The notes under the pieces: model-generated
The model's input: the letters and a program-made list of their open reading frames with translations, nothing else
Told to the model about the DNA's origin: nothing
The model's database searches: none
Made by a program: the position numbers and the translations under genes
Part shown: positions 34,186 through 46,022 of the stretch, in pieces
Numbering within the stretch: position 1 is the first letter of the stretch
Layout of the letters: each line of letters opens with the position of its first letter
Source of the DNA: Excoecaria cochinchinensis
Lineage: Eukaryota; Streptophyta; Magnoliopsida; Malpighiales; Euphorbiaceae
Reading direction: 5' to 3'
DNA: 64,000 nt
Assembly (NCBI GenBank): GCA_947683425.1
Contig: CANTUQ010000004.1
Location: 9,710,001-9,774,000, forward strand

Positions 34186-34515
34186 GATACTAGTCGTTCA
34201 GGTTGGCACGACTCGTGTCGATGCCTTACTTGGCCGAAAGGCTGATCGCGAAGGAAGAAGCAAGGACACGAGTCGTGCAGGATCGACACGACTCGTGTCA
34301 ATGCTCTTCTTGGCCAAAAGGCTGATCGGGAAGGGAAAAAGCGAGGACACGAGTCGTACAGGATCGACACAACTCGTGTCGATGCTCTTCTTCATTGAAA
34401 GGCCGATTGGGAAGGGAAAAAAAAAGGGGGGCAAGGGTCATACCATTCGAAATGACTCGTACTGATACTGCATAGCCGGTCACGAGTCGTGCTTGCATGC
34501 ACGACTCGTGACTTG
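34186..34515. repeat. GACACGAGTCGTG palindrome array of LTR-M
   Basis: Units such as GACACGAGTCGTGCAGG and GACACGACTCGTGTC alternate with GGCCGAAAGGCTGATCG-like spacers that are themselves repeated. Confidence 0.8.
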
Positions 34516-35093
34516 GCTTCCTAGCCTGCACGAATCTTGGTTTTCCCAGGGCATTCCGATCCGATCTCCCCATCTTCCGTTCGTAAGCTGAGCACTCCAT
34601 CGTGCGAGCGACCGAGTGCCATGGCACTTTCGATCGAAAGATGGTAGTTCGGTCGGAACACTGGATTCACGGATCTTTGTCTCACAACAGAGAGTCACGT
34701 TCTAATCTGTAGAAAATTTGCAGAACTCCTTTGGTTCTAAACTTGCCCAAAACTTAAAAAATCCATCTAAATACCACCTTACCTCAGATCGGGCATTTAC
34801 CAGCACAACCAACAGCACAAACACAACTTTTACACAAGCAATTCATGAATTAACCAAAAATCAGAATCCCGACTGTAGCAAACCCAAAAAATCACAGTGA
34901 CATCCATCCAACTCAAATCTGCTCTCATAGTTCAACAATCATGCACCATAACTTAAATCAAACCAAAACTCATAACATTTAAACTAACATGCATCTCTTA
35001 ATCATCAAATTTCCAAAAAATCGTTCAACCACAACGAAACACAAGAAAATGCATCAAGAACAGATAATTCCCGAACCTGTAAATCATAAGCTC

Positions 35094-35168
35094 CTAGTTA
35101 CAAGCTCCACTCCTAGAAGCCTTCTCTTTCCCCTTAGGATAACGAGTAGGCTCTTCTAAACCAGGAAC
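35094..35168 (-). other. Putative micro-exon peptide in LTR-M
   Basis: After TTCTTAG the frame ends EEPTRYPKGKEKASRSGACN then TAG, alignable with the LTR-B peptide (PKGKE and SGA shared, different codons). GTAAGT at 35266-35261 gives a 98 bp intron. Confidence 0.4.
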
Positions 35169-35675
35169 CTAAGAAGAACACACAAATACAAAACCCTAGA
35201 TTAAAAACTCCTCTAACAAAGATTAAGAGAAAAGATAAAGAAGAAGAGAAACCCACTAAAACTTACCAAATAAACTTGAGAGATGATCAATTTCCACAAA
35301 AAATCACTTGGATCAAAGCTAGGGCACACTAGAAGAGAGAAGAGGAAGAGGAGATAAAGAGAGGAGGAAGAACGGCAAGGGCAACAAAATGGATGCTCTC
35401 TTTTCTCTCCTTCACTTTATTACCACTTCCTAAAACCCTGGCCACATGTCACGCTAAGATTGGTGGAACTTGACCACTCACACCCAACTAACATGCATGA
35501 CACCACACACACAAGACTAACCCCACTAAAGCACACACTACTAACATAAATGCACCCACACTCTAATAAAGCACACAAAACATGCATATTACCCTTAACA
35601 CATGCCAACACACCCACACATGCACACATACACATGTCTCAAACTACTAGGGGGAAATCGGGGTGTGACACTGTT

Positions 35676-37174
35676 ACTATCTGCCCCTTGCTTTTCTTAT
35701 TATACAAGCCTTTCAGCTGATTTATTCTGTTGTCAACTGTGAAGCTAAACCTACTCCACCTTTGTGTGGAAAATCAAGCTCATTCAACCACGATTTAGGG
35801 CGTTAGTAAATTAGGTCACCCTCGAAGGATCTCCAATAATAGCTTCAAACTCTCTTACAATTTGCTTAAAAAAAGACATTAGAGATGAAAATTGTAATTA
35901 TCTCTTTAAGCAAAAGCTAGGCAAAAGAATAGGGTTAAAACCTGGAAATAGGCAGTCTATCCTTCGAAAAAAAAGCTACTGGAGTGGTTTGGGTCCATTC
36001 CAGGCAAAAAATAAGGCACAAGGTTATGCGAAAATCCCAAATGGGATGCATTTCCCGCAAGAAAAAGCTAGTGTGAAAATCTACAAGGGACGCACTACCT
36101 TTAAAATAATGACTTCTGAAGCTGGGAGGGATAAGGCGGCATCACTTCAAATAATCTCCTTTCGGGCAGAGGGTGTATAATGTAGGACGTAAGTCAAAAT
36201 CCTGGGGGGCAAAATGTTGCACTAGCTTGTAGCAACAGGGCGCATACTCATTGACTAAGGGGCAAAGAGGCACATCAGATAGTATGAGCAGTACCCTCAG
36301 TGAGTCCCTTAACCACCTAGGAGGTGGTCTATTCATTTTTTCATCTCAAGTGCATATCGCATGTACGATCGTTCGCATATCTCTTTGCATAATTTGACAC
36401 ATGTATAACCTTTCATGATACTCACCATGCATTCACGCATGCATAAACTTTGTGTATATTTCTTATATGCAATTCTTCACGCACATTCTGTGTATATAAT
36501 TTCCACATACATATAACACATAATTCTTTGTGTGTGTTTAACATGCATATCATAAGCATATATCACATGCATTCAGTCCTTTGCACATATAGTTGTGAAC
36601 ACATAATTTCAGTACATTAATTCTTTGCATCTGTATAGCTTTGCATCTATATTTCACACACACAATCTTTTGTACATGATTTTGTGTCAAATAACTTTAC
36701 AAGGCTGAACAAAAGGGAAGTTCCGGCAAGATGAAGATAAGATAAAGCCCATGCAAGTTGAAATCATGTGAGCCCATAAAGAGGCATTCTAAGCCTCCCT
36801 ACGAGCACAAAGCCCTCCTAAGAGGCGTACAGGACCAGACGTGCCAATGGTATGCTATCCAGGCAAGAGTGATCCTGAGGAGCCCACCGTCTATCCGTAG
36901 CAGATATTCAAGGAGATTATCTATCATGATCTTTAGCTTCGTTTGTTTGTCATACTAAACAGATACGTTCCGTATACAAATGATCTTTTATTTCTCTTAT
37001 TTCTTTATTTGTTTAGCACATTATTGACGTGGCAAAAATGAAAATAATATACATGATATGACAAACCATATATGATAAAATGGGTAAATGAGATAATAAC
37101 AATTACACTCTCGCGATAGATAAATGATCAAAATGATGAGATGATTTAATATTGTTTCTTTTATTCAGGGAATA
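35676..37174 (+). other. TE-E internal between LTR-M and the minisatellite
   Basis: Includes one open stretch of about 145 codons ending at 36180 (KLGKRIGLKPGNRQ...GPFQAKNKAQGYAKIPNG...SFRAEGV). I cannot assign it; it might be a decayed piece of a Tat-type polyprotein. 36370-36670 is TGTGTATA-rich text resembling 30652-30912. No other gene. Confidence 0.4.
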
Positions 37175-40100
37175 GGTTAGATACCTACACGTCTGGGGCT
37201 ATACACCGCTTGGTTAGATGCTGCAATGGAGGAGCTTAGACACCACACCAATAGGTTAGATACCTACATGGCTAGGGCTATACACCGCTTGGTTAGATGC
37301 CGCAACGGAGGAGGTTAGACATTGCACCAAAATGTTAGATACCTACATGGCTAGGGCTATACATCGCTTGGTTAGATGCTGCAACAGAGGAGGTTAGACA
37401 TAGCGCCAATAGCTTAGATACCTACACGGCTGGGGCTATACATAGCTTAGTTAGATGCTATAACGGAGGAGGTTAGACACCGCATCAACAGGTTAAATAC
37501 CTACACGGTTGGGGCTATACACCGCTTGGTTAGATGCCACAACGGAGTAGGTTAGACACCGCATCAATGGGTTAGATACCTACATGGCTAGGGCTATACA
37601 CTGCTTGGTTAGATGCCGCAATGGAGGAGATTAGACACTACATCAGCATGTTATATACCTACACGGCTAGGGCTATACACTGCTTGGTTAGATGCCGTAA
37701 CGGAGGAGGTTAGACATCGCACCAATAGGTTAGATACCTACACTGCTGGGGCTATACACTGGTTGGTTAGATGCCGCAATGGAGGAGGTTAGACACCGCA
37801 CGAATAGGTTAGAAAACTACACGGCCGGGGCTATACACCGCTTGGTTAGTTGCTGCAATAGAGTAGGTTAGACACCGCACCAATAGGTTATATACCTACA
37901 CGGCTGGGGCTATACACTGCTTGGTTAGATGCCGCAATGCAGGTGGTTAGACACTGCACCAAGAGGTTAGATACCTACATGGCTGGGGCTATACACCACT
38001 TGGTTAGATGCCACAACGGAAGAGGTCAGACACCGCATCAACAGATTAGATACCAATATGGCTTGGGCTATACACCACTTGGTTAGATGCTGCAACGGAG
38101 GAGGTTAGACACCGCATCAACAGGTTACATACCTACACGGCTGGGGCTATACACCGCTTGGTTAGATGCTGCAAAGGAGGAGGTTAGACACCGCACCAAC
38201 AGGTTAGATGCCTACCCGGCTGGGGCTATACACCGCTTGGTTAGATTCCACAACAGAGGAGGTTTGACACTGCACAAACAGGTTAGATACCTAAACGGCT
38301 GGGGCTATACACCGCTTGGTTAGATGCCGCAATGGAGGAGGTTAGACACCGCACCAACAAGTTAGATACCTACACGACTGGGGCTATATACCGCTTAGTT
38401 AGATGCCGCAACGGAGGAGATTAGGCACCGCATCAACATGTTATATATCTAAATTGCTGGGGCTATACACCGATTGGTTAGATGCCGCAACGGAGGAGGG
38501 TAGACACCGCATCAACAGGTTAGATACTTACACGGCTGGGGCTATACACCGCTTTGTTAGATACCACAAGGGAGGAGGTTAGACACCGCACCAACAGGTT
38601 AGATACCTAAACGGCTTGGGCTATACACCCCTTGGTTAGATGCCGCAACAGAGGAGGTCAGACACTGCACCAACATGTTAGATACCTAAATGGCTGGGGC
38701 TATACACCGCTTGGTTTGATGCAGCAATGAAGGAGGTTAGACACCGCATTAATATGTTAGATGCCTACACGGCTGGGGCTATACGCCGCTTAGTTAGATG
38801 CCGCAACGGAGAAGGTTAGACACCGCATCAACGGGTTAGATACCTACATGGCTGGGACTATACACCGCTTGGTTAGATACCGCAATGGAGGAAATTAGAC
38901 ACTATATAGACAAGTTATATACCTATACGGCTGCGGCTATACACCGCTTGGTTAGATGCCGCAATGGAGGATGTTAAACACCGCACCAATAGGTTAGATA
39001 ACTACACGGCTGGGGCTATACACTGTTTGGTTAGATGCTACAATGGAGGAGATTAGACACCACACCAATAGGTTAGATACCTACACGGCTGGGGCTAAAC
39101 ACTACCTGGTTAGATGCCGCAACGGAGGTGGTTAGACACCGCACCAACAGGTTAGATACTTACATGGCTGGGGCTATACACCACTTGGTTAGATGCCACA
39201 ACGGAAGAGGTTAGACACCGCATCAATAGGTTATATACCTACATGGCTGGGGCTATATAGTGATTGGTTAGATGCCGTAACGGAGGAGGTTAGACACCGT
39301 ATCAACAGGTTTGATAACTGCACGGCTGGGGCTATACACCGCTTGGTTAGATGCCGCAACGAAGGAGGTTAGAAAATGCACCAACAGGTTAGATTCCTAC
39401 ATGGCTGGGGCTACGCACCGCTTGGTTAGATGCCACAATAGAGGAGGTTAGACACTGCACCAATAGGTTTGATACCTAAACGGCTGGGGCTATACACCGC
39501 TTAGTTAGATACCGCTATGGAGGAAGTTAGACACCACATCAACAAGTTAGATACCTACACTGCTGGGGCTATATACCACTTAGTTAGATGCCACAACGAA
39601 GGAGATTAGACACCGCATCAATATGTTATATACCTACACAGCTGGGGCTATACACAGATTGGTTAGATGCCACAATGGAGGAGGGTAGACACCACATCAA
39701 CAGGTTAGATACTTACACGGCTGCGGCTATACACCGCTTGGTTAGATGCCACAAGGGAGGAGGTTAGACACCGCACCAACTGGTTAGATACCAACACGGC
39801 CGGGGCTATACACCATTTGCTTAGATGCCGCAATAGAGGAGGTTAAACACTGCACCAACAGGTTAGATACCTAAACGGCTGGGGCTATACACCGCTTGGT
39901 TAGATGCTGCAATAGAGGAGGTTAGACACCGCATCAACAAGTTAGATACCTACATGGCTGGGGCTATACACTGCTTGATTAGATGGCGCAACGGAGGAGA
40001 TTTGACAACCCATCAACATGTTATATACCTAAACGGCTGGGGCTATACACCGCTTGGTTAGATGCCGCAACGGAGGAGGTTAGACACCACATCAATATGT

Positions 40101-40240
40101 TAGGTACTTACACGGCTGGGGCTATACACCACTTGGTTAGATGCCACAACGAAGGAGGTTTGACACCGCATCGAAAGTTAGTTACAGACCATAATGTCAG
40201 AAGCTAGACACCGCATAGGTTAGATGCTATGGTGACGAGG
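37175..40240 (+). repeat. 79-bp minisatellite, about 38 copies
   Basis: The unit starts GGTTAGATACCTACACGG. It is three blocks, each starting with GGTTAGA (37 + 22 + 20 bp). The first two starts are 37175 and 37254. The last ~80 bp (40165-40240) are degenerate. Copies differ mostly by C/T and G/A. Shared variants recur about 1187 bp apart, indicating a higher-order duplication. Since 79 is not a multiple of 3, the open frames here are not genes. Confidence 0.93.
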
Positions 40241-40379
40241 GTTGACACTTCGACAAATAGACGGTAAATACCCCCAACAATTTTATTTAGACCAGAAGGA
40301 CAACTACCTCAGGTATGTGTCTCTTTTCTTCTTTCTCTAAGTTTTGGCTCACCTAGGCATCCATGCACTAGTTTCCCTA

Positions 40380-40393
40380 AAACTGGGGGAAAC
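40380..40393 (+). other. TE-E polypurine tract
   Basis: AACTGGGGGAAAC directly before the 3' LTR start (TATAGATACC). Confidence 0.7.
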
Positions 40394-41034
40394 TATAGAT
40401 ACCAAGTCCCGAAGCAGCTCAAACCAGAGTTACCCTATGATGAAAGTAATGCCTGTTCACAAGTAAAGAGGTTGGAAGTGATTATTCCCTCATTAAAGCC
40501 ATTTTCTAAAATAAAAAATAAAAATTAAAAATTAATAAGTTTTTTAAAAAAAGGGGTGTTGAAAATGATGTTTTCCTCGTAACATAAAACATAAAAAAAA
40601 AAATTCGGACATTTGCGGCCACTGGCGCGCGAGTTGGGACGAGCACCCCTAGTGCCGAGCGTAGCGAGCGCGAGCGAGGTGTCGCCGCACCTCGCCCCCA
40701 GGGCACACAATGCGCTCTCAGCTCTCCTTTAGCGCCCAATTTTGCTGAAAATTTGTTTTTTTACTGAAATCGGGGATTTTGAGTCCAATTTGGACTCTAA
40801 ATAAGTTTTTTGGGATAATTAATAATAAATCCGAATTTTATCATGAAAAAATGGAAAATTTTGATTAAAGTTAATTTTTCTTTTCCTAATAGAATTATGG
40901 CTTTTTTTTAATGATATAAATAGTTTGAGATGAAAAACCTGGGTGGGGGGGGGGGGGTCCTCCATGATTTTTTACATTTTTTTTAGAGAATTTTTTCTTC
41001 TTTTTCTTTTTTTGATTTTTTTTCTCTAATTTTA
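40394..41034 (+). repeat. LTR-E, 3' LTR, part 1
   Basis: Matches 24082-24700. Contains the diverged CpG block (40612-40735) and the G tract (40945-40957). Confidence 0.85.
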
Positions 41035-41037
41035 GCT

Positions 41038-41392
41038 ATGGTTGGTCCGGTAGCCTATAGATTGGCTTTACCGATGGAGTTGGCGAAGTTACATGATGTG
41101 TTCGATGTTTCGATACTTCGTCGGTACAGGTCAGATCCAATACATGTCCTATCGGTTCAGGATGTGCAAGTGCAACCAGATTTTTCTTATGATGAGGAAC
41201 CAAGAGCCATTTTAGCTAGAGAAGTGAGACAGCTAAGGAGCAAGCAGATTCTGTTGGTTAAAGTGTTATGGAATCATCGTGGAGTCGAGGAAGTGACGTA
41301 GGAACCAGAGGAATCGATGAGAGCTTAGTACCCGCATTTGTTCAGTTCAGGTGAGAATTTCGAGGACGAAATTCTTGTTAGTAGGGGAGAGT
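41038..41392 (+). pseudogene. pol: TE-D pol C-terminus with chromodomain
   Basis: Reads GPVAYRLALPMELAKLHDVF...SILRRYRSDP and the chromodomain EVRQLRSKQILLVKVLW...GVEEVT. The Trp of TWEPE is TAG at about 41299 and a second TAG follows near 41327. GENFEDEILVSRGEL then runs through the PPT. Most similar to the end of TE-B. Confidence 0.88.
41380..41392 (+). other. TE-D polypurine tract
   Basis: AGTAGGGGAGAGT, identical to that of TE-B. Confidence 0.8.
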
Positions 41393-42021
41393 TATCACAC
41401 CCCGTTTGCCCCCCAGTAGTATGAGCCCATTTGTGTGTGCATGCATGGTATGCGTTTGGCATGACATAAGGGTATTTTGGGTAGAAATGTATGTTTTAAG
41501 GGTTTTGTTAGCATGTGGATGTATGTATGTTATTAGGGTGTGAATTAGTTGGGATATATGTGTGTGTGCATGAGCATACCATTGTAGGGTGTGAGTAGTG
41601 GTGTGGTGGTTGTGTGCTTTACTCACACACTATTAGGGTGTTTTAAATTGGGATTGTATAGTGTGCAATGTCTGCATGTCTTTTAGGTGTGAGTGATTAA
41701 TCTCCACCAATAGGGAGATGACACTTGTCTAGGGTTAGGAAAAGTAAAAGAAAAAGAAAGAGCAAAGGGAAAGAGGCAGAACTCCTCTTCATTCTCGTTA
41801 TCCCTCTTTCCCACTCTCCTTCTTCCTTTTCTCTTCTTTAGATACCCTAGCTTAGATTCAAGTCTTGTTAGTGGAAGATTAATCATCTCCTTGCATTCTT
41901 TTGGTAAGTTATTGCATCCTTCATCATGTTTTTCCATTTGTTCATCTTCTTCATCTTCTTTTCTGGGTTTAGATTTAACTTAGGGTTTGTATTTTGGGTG
42001 TTTTTCTATGTGTTGTGCTTA

Positions 42022-42081
42022 GCTGAGTCTCCTGGCAATCCCAAGGGCAAGGAAATAGTTGGGAGTAGTGGAACTAAGTGA
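42022..42081 (+). other. Putative micro-exon peptide in LTR-D
   Basis: AESPGNPKGKEIVGSSGTK then TGA. GTAAGT at 41904 and AG at 42021-42022 give a 119 bp intron. Confidence 0.38.
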
Positions 42082-42494
42082 TTTGAAGCAAAGAATTTCA
42101 GGTTTGGGAAAATTGAATTTATTGTGTATTTACTTTGTTTGATTCTTTTGTTGATGGTTTGATGTATTGATATTGCATGTTGGGTTTGAATGAATGGGTT
42201 TTTATTGTGGTTAATGCATGAGGATTGGAACCTTAAGAATGAGATTTACATTGGAATGAGTTTACTGTGTTTATATTTTTGGGTTCTGATACTTCAAAAT
42301 TTTGATTGAGTTCATATCTGTTTTGGATGGGTAATTATTAAGGAAGTGATTTTGTATTATTTTTGTTGATTTTACGTGCTTGAGGAAGCTAATTCCAGGT
42401 AAGAATGATTTGAATTTGAGTTGGGATGATTTCTGGGAATTCTGGGTTTCTGGGTGAATTTCACGATGTTAGGTTTTCAAAAATTAGAAGTCTG

Positions 42495-42836
42495 CGTGCC
42501 TATCCTAGTCGTGTTTGGGTGTGTGAGTCGTGCTCTCCCTTGCTTTTCCTTCTCTTTTCTCTTCCTTGTTTTGTTTGCTGTGTTTTGTTGTCTGTGCGTT
42601 GTCCGAGTCGTGCATGGTCGTCCAAGTCGTGTCCATCTGGTGAGTGTTCCTCCCTCTTCTTTTTCTTCTCTTTTATGCTATTTGAGGGAGTAGAGAGCCA
42701 GAGCACGAGTCGTGTTCCATGAACACGAGACATGCTCTGGCAGGAAGCAGGAGCACGAGTCGTGCTCCCCAGCACGACTCGTGCCCCTCAAGTCTCCAGG
42801 ACCACGAGTCGTGCTCCTCAGCACGACTCGCGCCCC
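42495..42836. repeat. GAGCACGAGTCGTGCTC palindrome array of LTR-D
   Basis: Tight units at 42702-42834; isolated half units start near 42503 and 42604. Confidence 0.8.
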
Positions 42837-43149
42837 TCCATTCCTCTGCCCTCCTTTTTTTTTTATCAAACAAAAATATGGGTTTTTCTTTCTATCCTCT
42901 TTCCTTTGTTTGTGTTCTTAGTCTTCCTCTATGTGATATTAAATTTCAAATGATATGAATGGTATTTTAACTTAGTCAAATAATAAGTAATGTATACGAT
43001 ATTGCATGTTATAAGTTGTTGAATGATATTGGGTTATGCATGTCTTATTTATAATTCATTGATATGAATGTGCGTATAATTATGTATTACCCTTGGAAAC
43101 ACAATTTGAATAATGCATAACCTGCTAGAGTCAAGTAAGTGGATAGTTA

Positions 43150-43690
43150 GGCATGCCTAATAGAGTCTCTAGCTGCAGCCTCAGTTCCGTTTGGACCCCG
43201 ATCAGGTCCCCGTTTGGTTCCTCGCGAACCCCTCAGTATTTGGATCTTGTTTAAGGTCCCCTCAGTAAAATGTTTTATAATTGATAAAATGAAATGGTTT
43301 TCAATTCGTACTAGTAAGGTACTGTCAGTATTCGATTCATACCCGTAAGGTACTGTCCGTATACTCGTTATCCACTATTGTGAGTCAGCAGGTGCTCTTT
43401 TTGTTTTGCTCCGCTTTGATATGATTACAAGAATATGGTATTCAGATGCGTATATAATAAGTATGAGAAATCAACTAAAGTGTAAATGAATGTGGATGTG
43501 AACTTCTAAATGCATGTCTTTATTATGCAAGTATGATTATACAGCTGATATCATTATCCGCATTTGTCATATTGTATGTGTATGGCATAGACGAGCATTG
43601 TGAATGGCCGTCCACTCTTTTGTTGTGTGTTCCCCACTAAGCGTTTATCGCTTAGCACGGTGTTTTATTCGTGCAAGTGCGGAGGATGGT
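43150..43690 (+). repeat. Inverted-repeat chain in LTR-D
   Basis: TTAGGCATGCCTAA near 43149, GGACCCCGATCAGGTCC near 43192, GGTTCCTCGCGAACC at 43216-43230, GGATCTTGTTTAAGGTCC at 43242-43259, GTAAGGTAC stems near 43315-43350, and CTAAGCGTTTATCGCTTAG near 43637. Confidence 0.75.
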
Positions 43691-43746
43691 GTTCTTTTGG
43701 GAGAGTCATTGCCAGTCAAACCAACATAGAGGGATTAGTGTTAGGG

Positions 43747-44818
43747 ATCGCGACAGAAGCTCTTCCTGCCTGCCCTGTTTTCTGAATGTGATTCTCTTAC
43801 TCCTCTTGGCATGATTTCTCACTCTTGCTTGGGTTATGTTTTGTGTCTTGTATAAGTGTATGTTGATCGTTCTATTTCTGTATAAATAGTTATGATATGT
43901 TAGAATTTTAATTCTGGTTTTAATGCTTTGATTAGTGTTTTCACTCGTGGGATTGGTCTTGTCAAGTGTGGTGCTTAGAGTCAGATAGTGAGCCTGAAGT
44001 GTCATTGTAGTGGATAGATAAGCATGCTTATAAAACGGTCTGAGTACAGTTGTTCTGTCCGCCCCGTTTGGGCGAAGTAGTCGACCTCCGAGATGGTCAT
44101 CTTCCGTGTAGCGATAAAATGTTTTGAGGCTTCGGTCTCCCCTACTTTTGATAAAACTCAGTGAAGTGTGTGATTGAGGCTCCGGTCTCTCACTTTTGAT
44201 ACTGTTCGTAGTATCCCCTGTCGCGAAGCGTTCCCGTATCCACAGTGAGTGAAATTCAGGCTATTTTTCGAGGTGTTGAGTTTTGCCTTGTAAAGTATTG
44301 TGTCTTTTTGAGTGACTTCAGTTAGTATAGTGGATTGTGCATCTTGATGTTGTTAATTGCTTAAATTTGTTAATTATGTGTTGTGTACCTTTGGTTTATG
44401 TTATTTTAGAGATTTCAATCTGTGGATGCTTATATATATATGTATTTGCATGATTTTACTGTATAGTGCTCTTTGTTTTTGTCCCTCCCCACTAAGCATT
44501 ATCGCTTAGCACGGGTTCTTTTCCCGTGTAGGTGGCAGGTTTTGGGTTCCGTTTGAGTCGCACGTCTGCAGTTCGGCCACATAGGAGTTAGAAGAGTTTT
44601 ATTTTGTTCTGCTCCTGAATATTTTTGTATATGTAATATTTGGATTATGTATAATTTGTATATATATATATATTTATATATATTATGTTTTAATTTGTTT
44701 ATGTTTTATCGCTTTTTGGTTTGCTTCCGCTTATGCGCAAGTGTGCATGTATGTGTTCATCGTCGTGTTCCGTTGTAGCGCTCCGGTATCCTTCCAACGG
44801 GGGTACTGGGGTGTTACA
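43747..44818 (+). repeat. LTR-N, 5'-truncated LTR inside LTR-D
   Basis: Begins within a CGCGACAG palindrome and ends GGGGTGTTACA at 44818. Same family as LTR-H: ATAAGCATGCTTAT stem near 44017, CCCCGTTTGGG, GAGGCTTCGGTCTC (44126-44139), CACTAAGCATTATCGCTTAG near 44490. The promoter half and micro-exon are missing. Confidence 0.75.
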
Positions 44819-45066
44819 TATATACTTTTTGGTTATATAATTATCTTATTCTGACTTTTAATCAGAACATTTTTGTAACGAATTTTGCTATTGTAATGAT
44901 GGATCATTCTGATACTTATGGAGGTTTTAATTTTCCCGTAATGATGTATGGTTATTATGTATGAATGTATGCTTTGTATCTTTATATGCTTGGTGACATA
45001 CCCGGTTCATACGGCTTCTCACTCCTTGAGGATGGGTATGCCTACGTATGGCTAGGGGGTGTTACA

Positions 45067-46022
45067 AATTTTCTTTTTCTTTTTATTTTCTGCTACAACA
45101 CTTGTTTTTTTCATTTGCACATTATCCATGGGCAAAGATGGGGAATCAAGGAATCAGGAGCCTTATTTTAGTTTGCATATTTAAATTCTACATTTTCCTT
45201 TATTTTGATTTATTTGTTGTATTTGTGTATTTTATGTAAAATGGTTTATTTTTATGTATGTTTAAATAAAAAATCACCAAAAATATTTTTATTGATAAAT
45301 CGGGATTTTTCTAATAAGTTGGACCAATGTCCTGTTTTAACCAATAAAATCTCACTTTCAAAAAGGAGTTAATTTTCACAAAATGGTATCCAATTATCCC
45401 CACCTTTTCCAATATTGCCCAAAATAACTCTTAGATTTTTAAGTGTGCATGAAGGAACCAATGTTCCTACTTCCAAATAATGACCCGATTTATGCATGTT
45501 ATTTAATTAATTGACTTTGTTTGTTTGATTTTACATTTACCTTGAGGGATTGTATTTTTGTGCCGATTTTCATCTTGTAATTTATTTTAGCTTTTCTTTT
45601 AATTTTGGAGGATTGTTCTGTCCTATTTTTTTTCACTTGTAATTTTTATCGCTTTCTTTACTGCTTTCCAAAATGCTTGAAATGCGCTTTAATTTTGTTG
45701 CATTATCGCGTGAGATGAGAGATGGAATTTCAGTTGTTAAAAACTCATTTATAACTTAACTTAAGGCATTAATAAGAGTGATGTTTCGAACACCTTCTCT
45801 GGTTTAAAACCCCTGAGGTTAGATGACCTTTTCCAATTTCTTATAAATTTGGTGGCGACTTCAAAATACCTCAAAGGTGCCTAAAGGTTTCATGGGATTA
45901 GATAAACTTCCCAATGTTCTATTGGGTAAGGAATTCCAAGATAGCTCATGTTAACAAAAATATAGACGCTAAACCCTTCTCGGACCCTTAAAGCGGGTCG
46001 GGTTCGGGCAGCAAGGGTCACA
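45067..46022 (+). repeat. LTR-E, 3' LTR, part 2
   Basis: Resumes after TE-D; matches about 25150-25807, ending GGTTCGGGCAGCAAGGGTCA then CA. The first ~300 bp align poorly with the 5' LTR. Confidence 0.78.

Larger units (their letters stand above)
33075..35670 (-). mobile_element. LTR-M, solo LTR of a gypsy element
   Basis: 2596 bp, TGTAACACCCCC...GGGGTGTGACA, flanked by CTATT and CTGTT (one change). The order of landmarks (CTTAGTGGGG, GTGGATAACGAG, GATCAGGGTCC, AGGCATGCC, palindromes, leader 35310-35410) shows minus orientation. Confidence 0.88.
41035..45066 (+). mobile_element. TE-D, 5'-truncated gypsy fragment with 3' LTR
   Basis: Interrupts LTR-E. Keeps only the last ~350 bp of pol, a PPT and a 3' LTR (41393-45066) that is itself interrupted by LTR-N. 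No clear target copy on the left, so it entered by, or later suffered, a rearrangement. Confidence 0.82.
41393..45066 (+). repeat. LTR-D, 3' LTR interrupted by LTR-N
   Basis: Starts TATCACACCCCG (TG to TA) and ends GGGTGTTACA. Same family as LTR-B and LTR-K. Leader 41770-41840; donor 41904; micro-exon; CAGGTTTGGGA; palindromes 42495-42836; hairpin chain 43150-43690. About 80 bp are missing where LTR-N sits. Confidence 0.82.
24082..46022 (+). mobile_element. TE-E, Tat/Ogre-like LTR element with gag remnants only
   Basis: LTRs 24082-25807 and 40394-46022 (the second split by TE-D) begin TGTAGACACC/TATAGATACC and end TCACA. The PBS is of the TTGGTGACTGCACTGGGG type. Flanks GCTGG (24077-24081) and ACTGG (46023-46027) are a near-perfect target copy. 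Internal content: solo LTR-L, a short gag relic, solo LTR-M, an unassigned frame, a 79-bp minisatellite and a PPT. No RT or integrase is recognisable, so it is non-autonomous or LARD-like. Confidence 0.82.

Noticed and set aside
34118..34698. Minus-strand frames in LTR-M
   Set aside because: Arise from the repeated palindrome array; repeated residues follow the DNA units, not a protein repeat family.
37175..40240. Open frames inside the 79-bp array (for example about 38087-38323)
   Set aside because: 79 is not a multiple of three, so frames rotate and open stretches arise by chance in repeats; no start context or domain.
37175..40240. GGTTAGA words as interstitial telomere repeat
   Set aside because: The plant telomere unit is TTTAGGG; here GGTTAGA occurs at 37, 22 and 20 bp spacing within a complex unit.
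42426..42958. Overlapping open frames on both strands around the LTR-D array
   Set aside because: Produced by palindromic CACGAGTCGTG units without stops; no protein similarity and not shared with B or K in frame.
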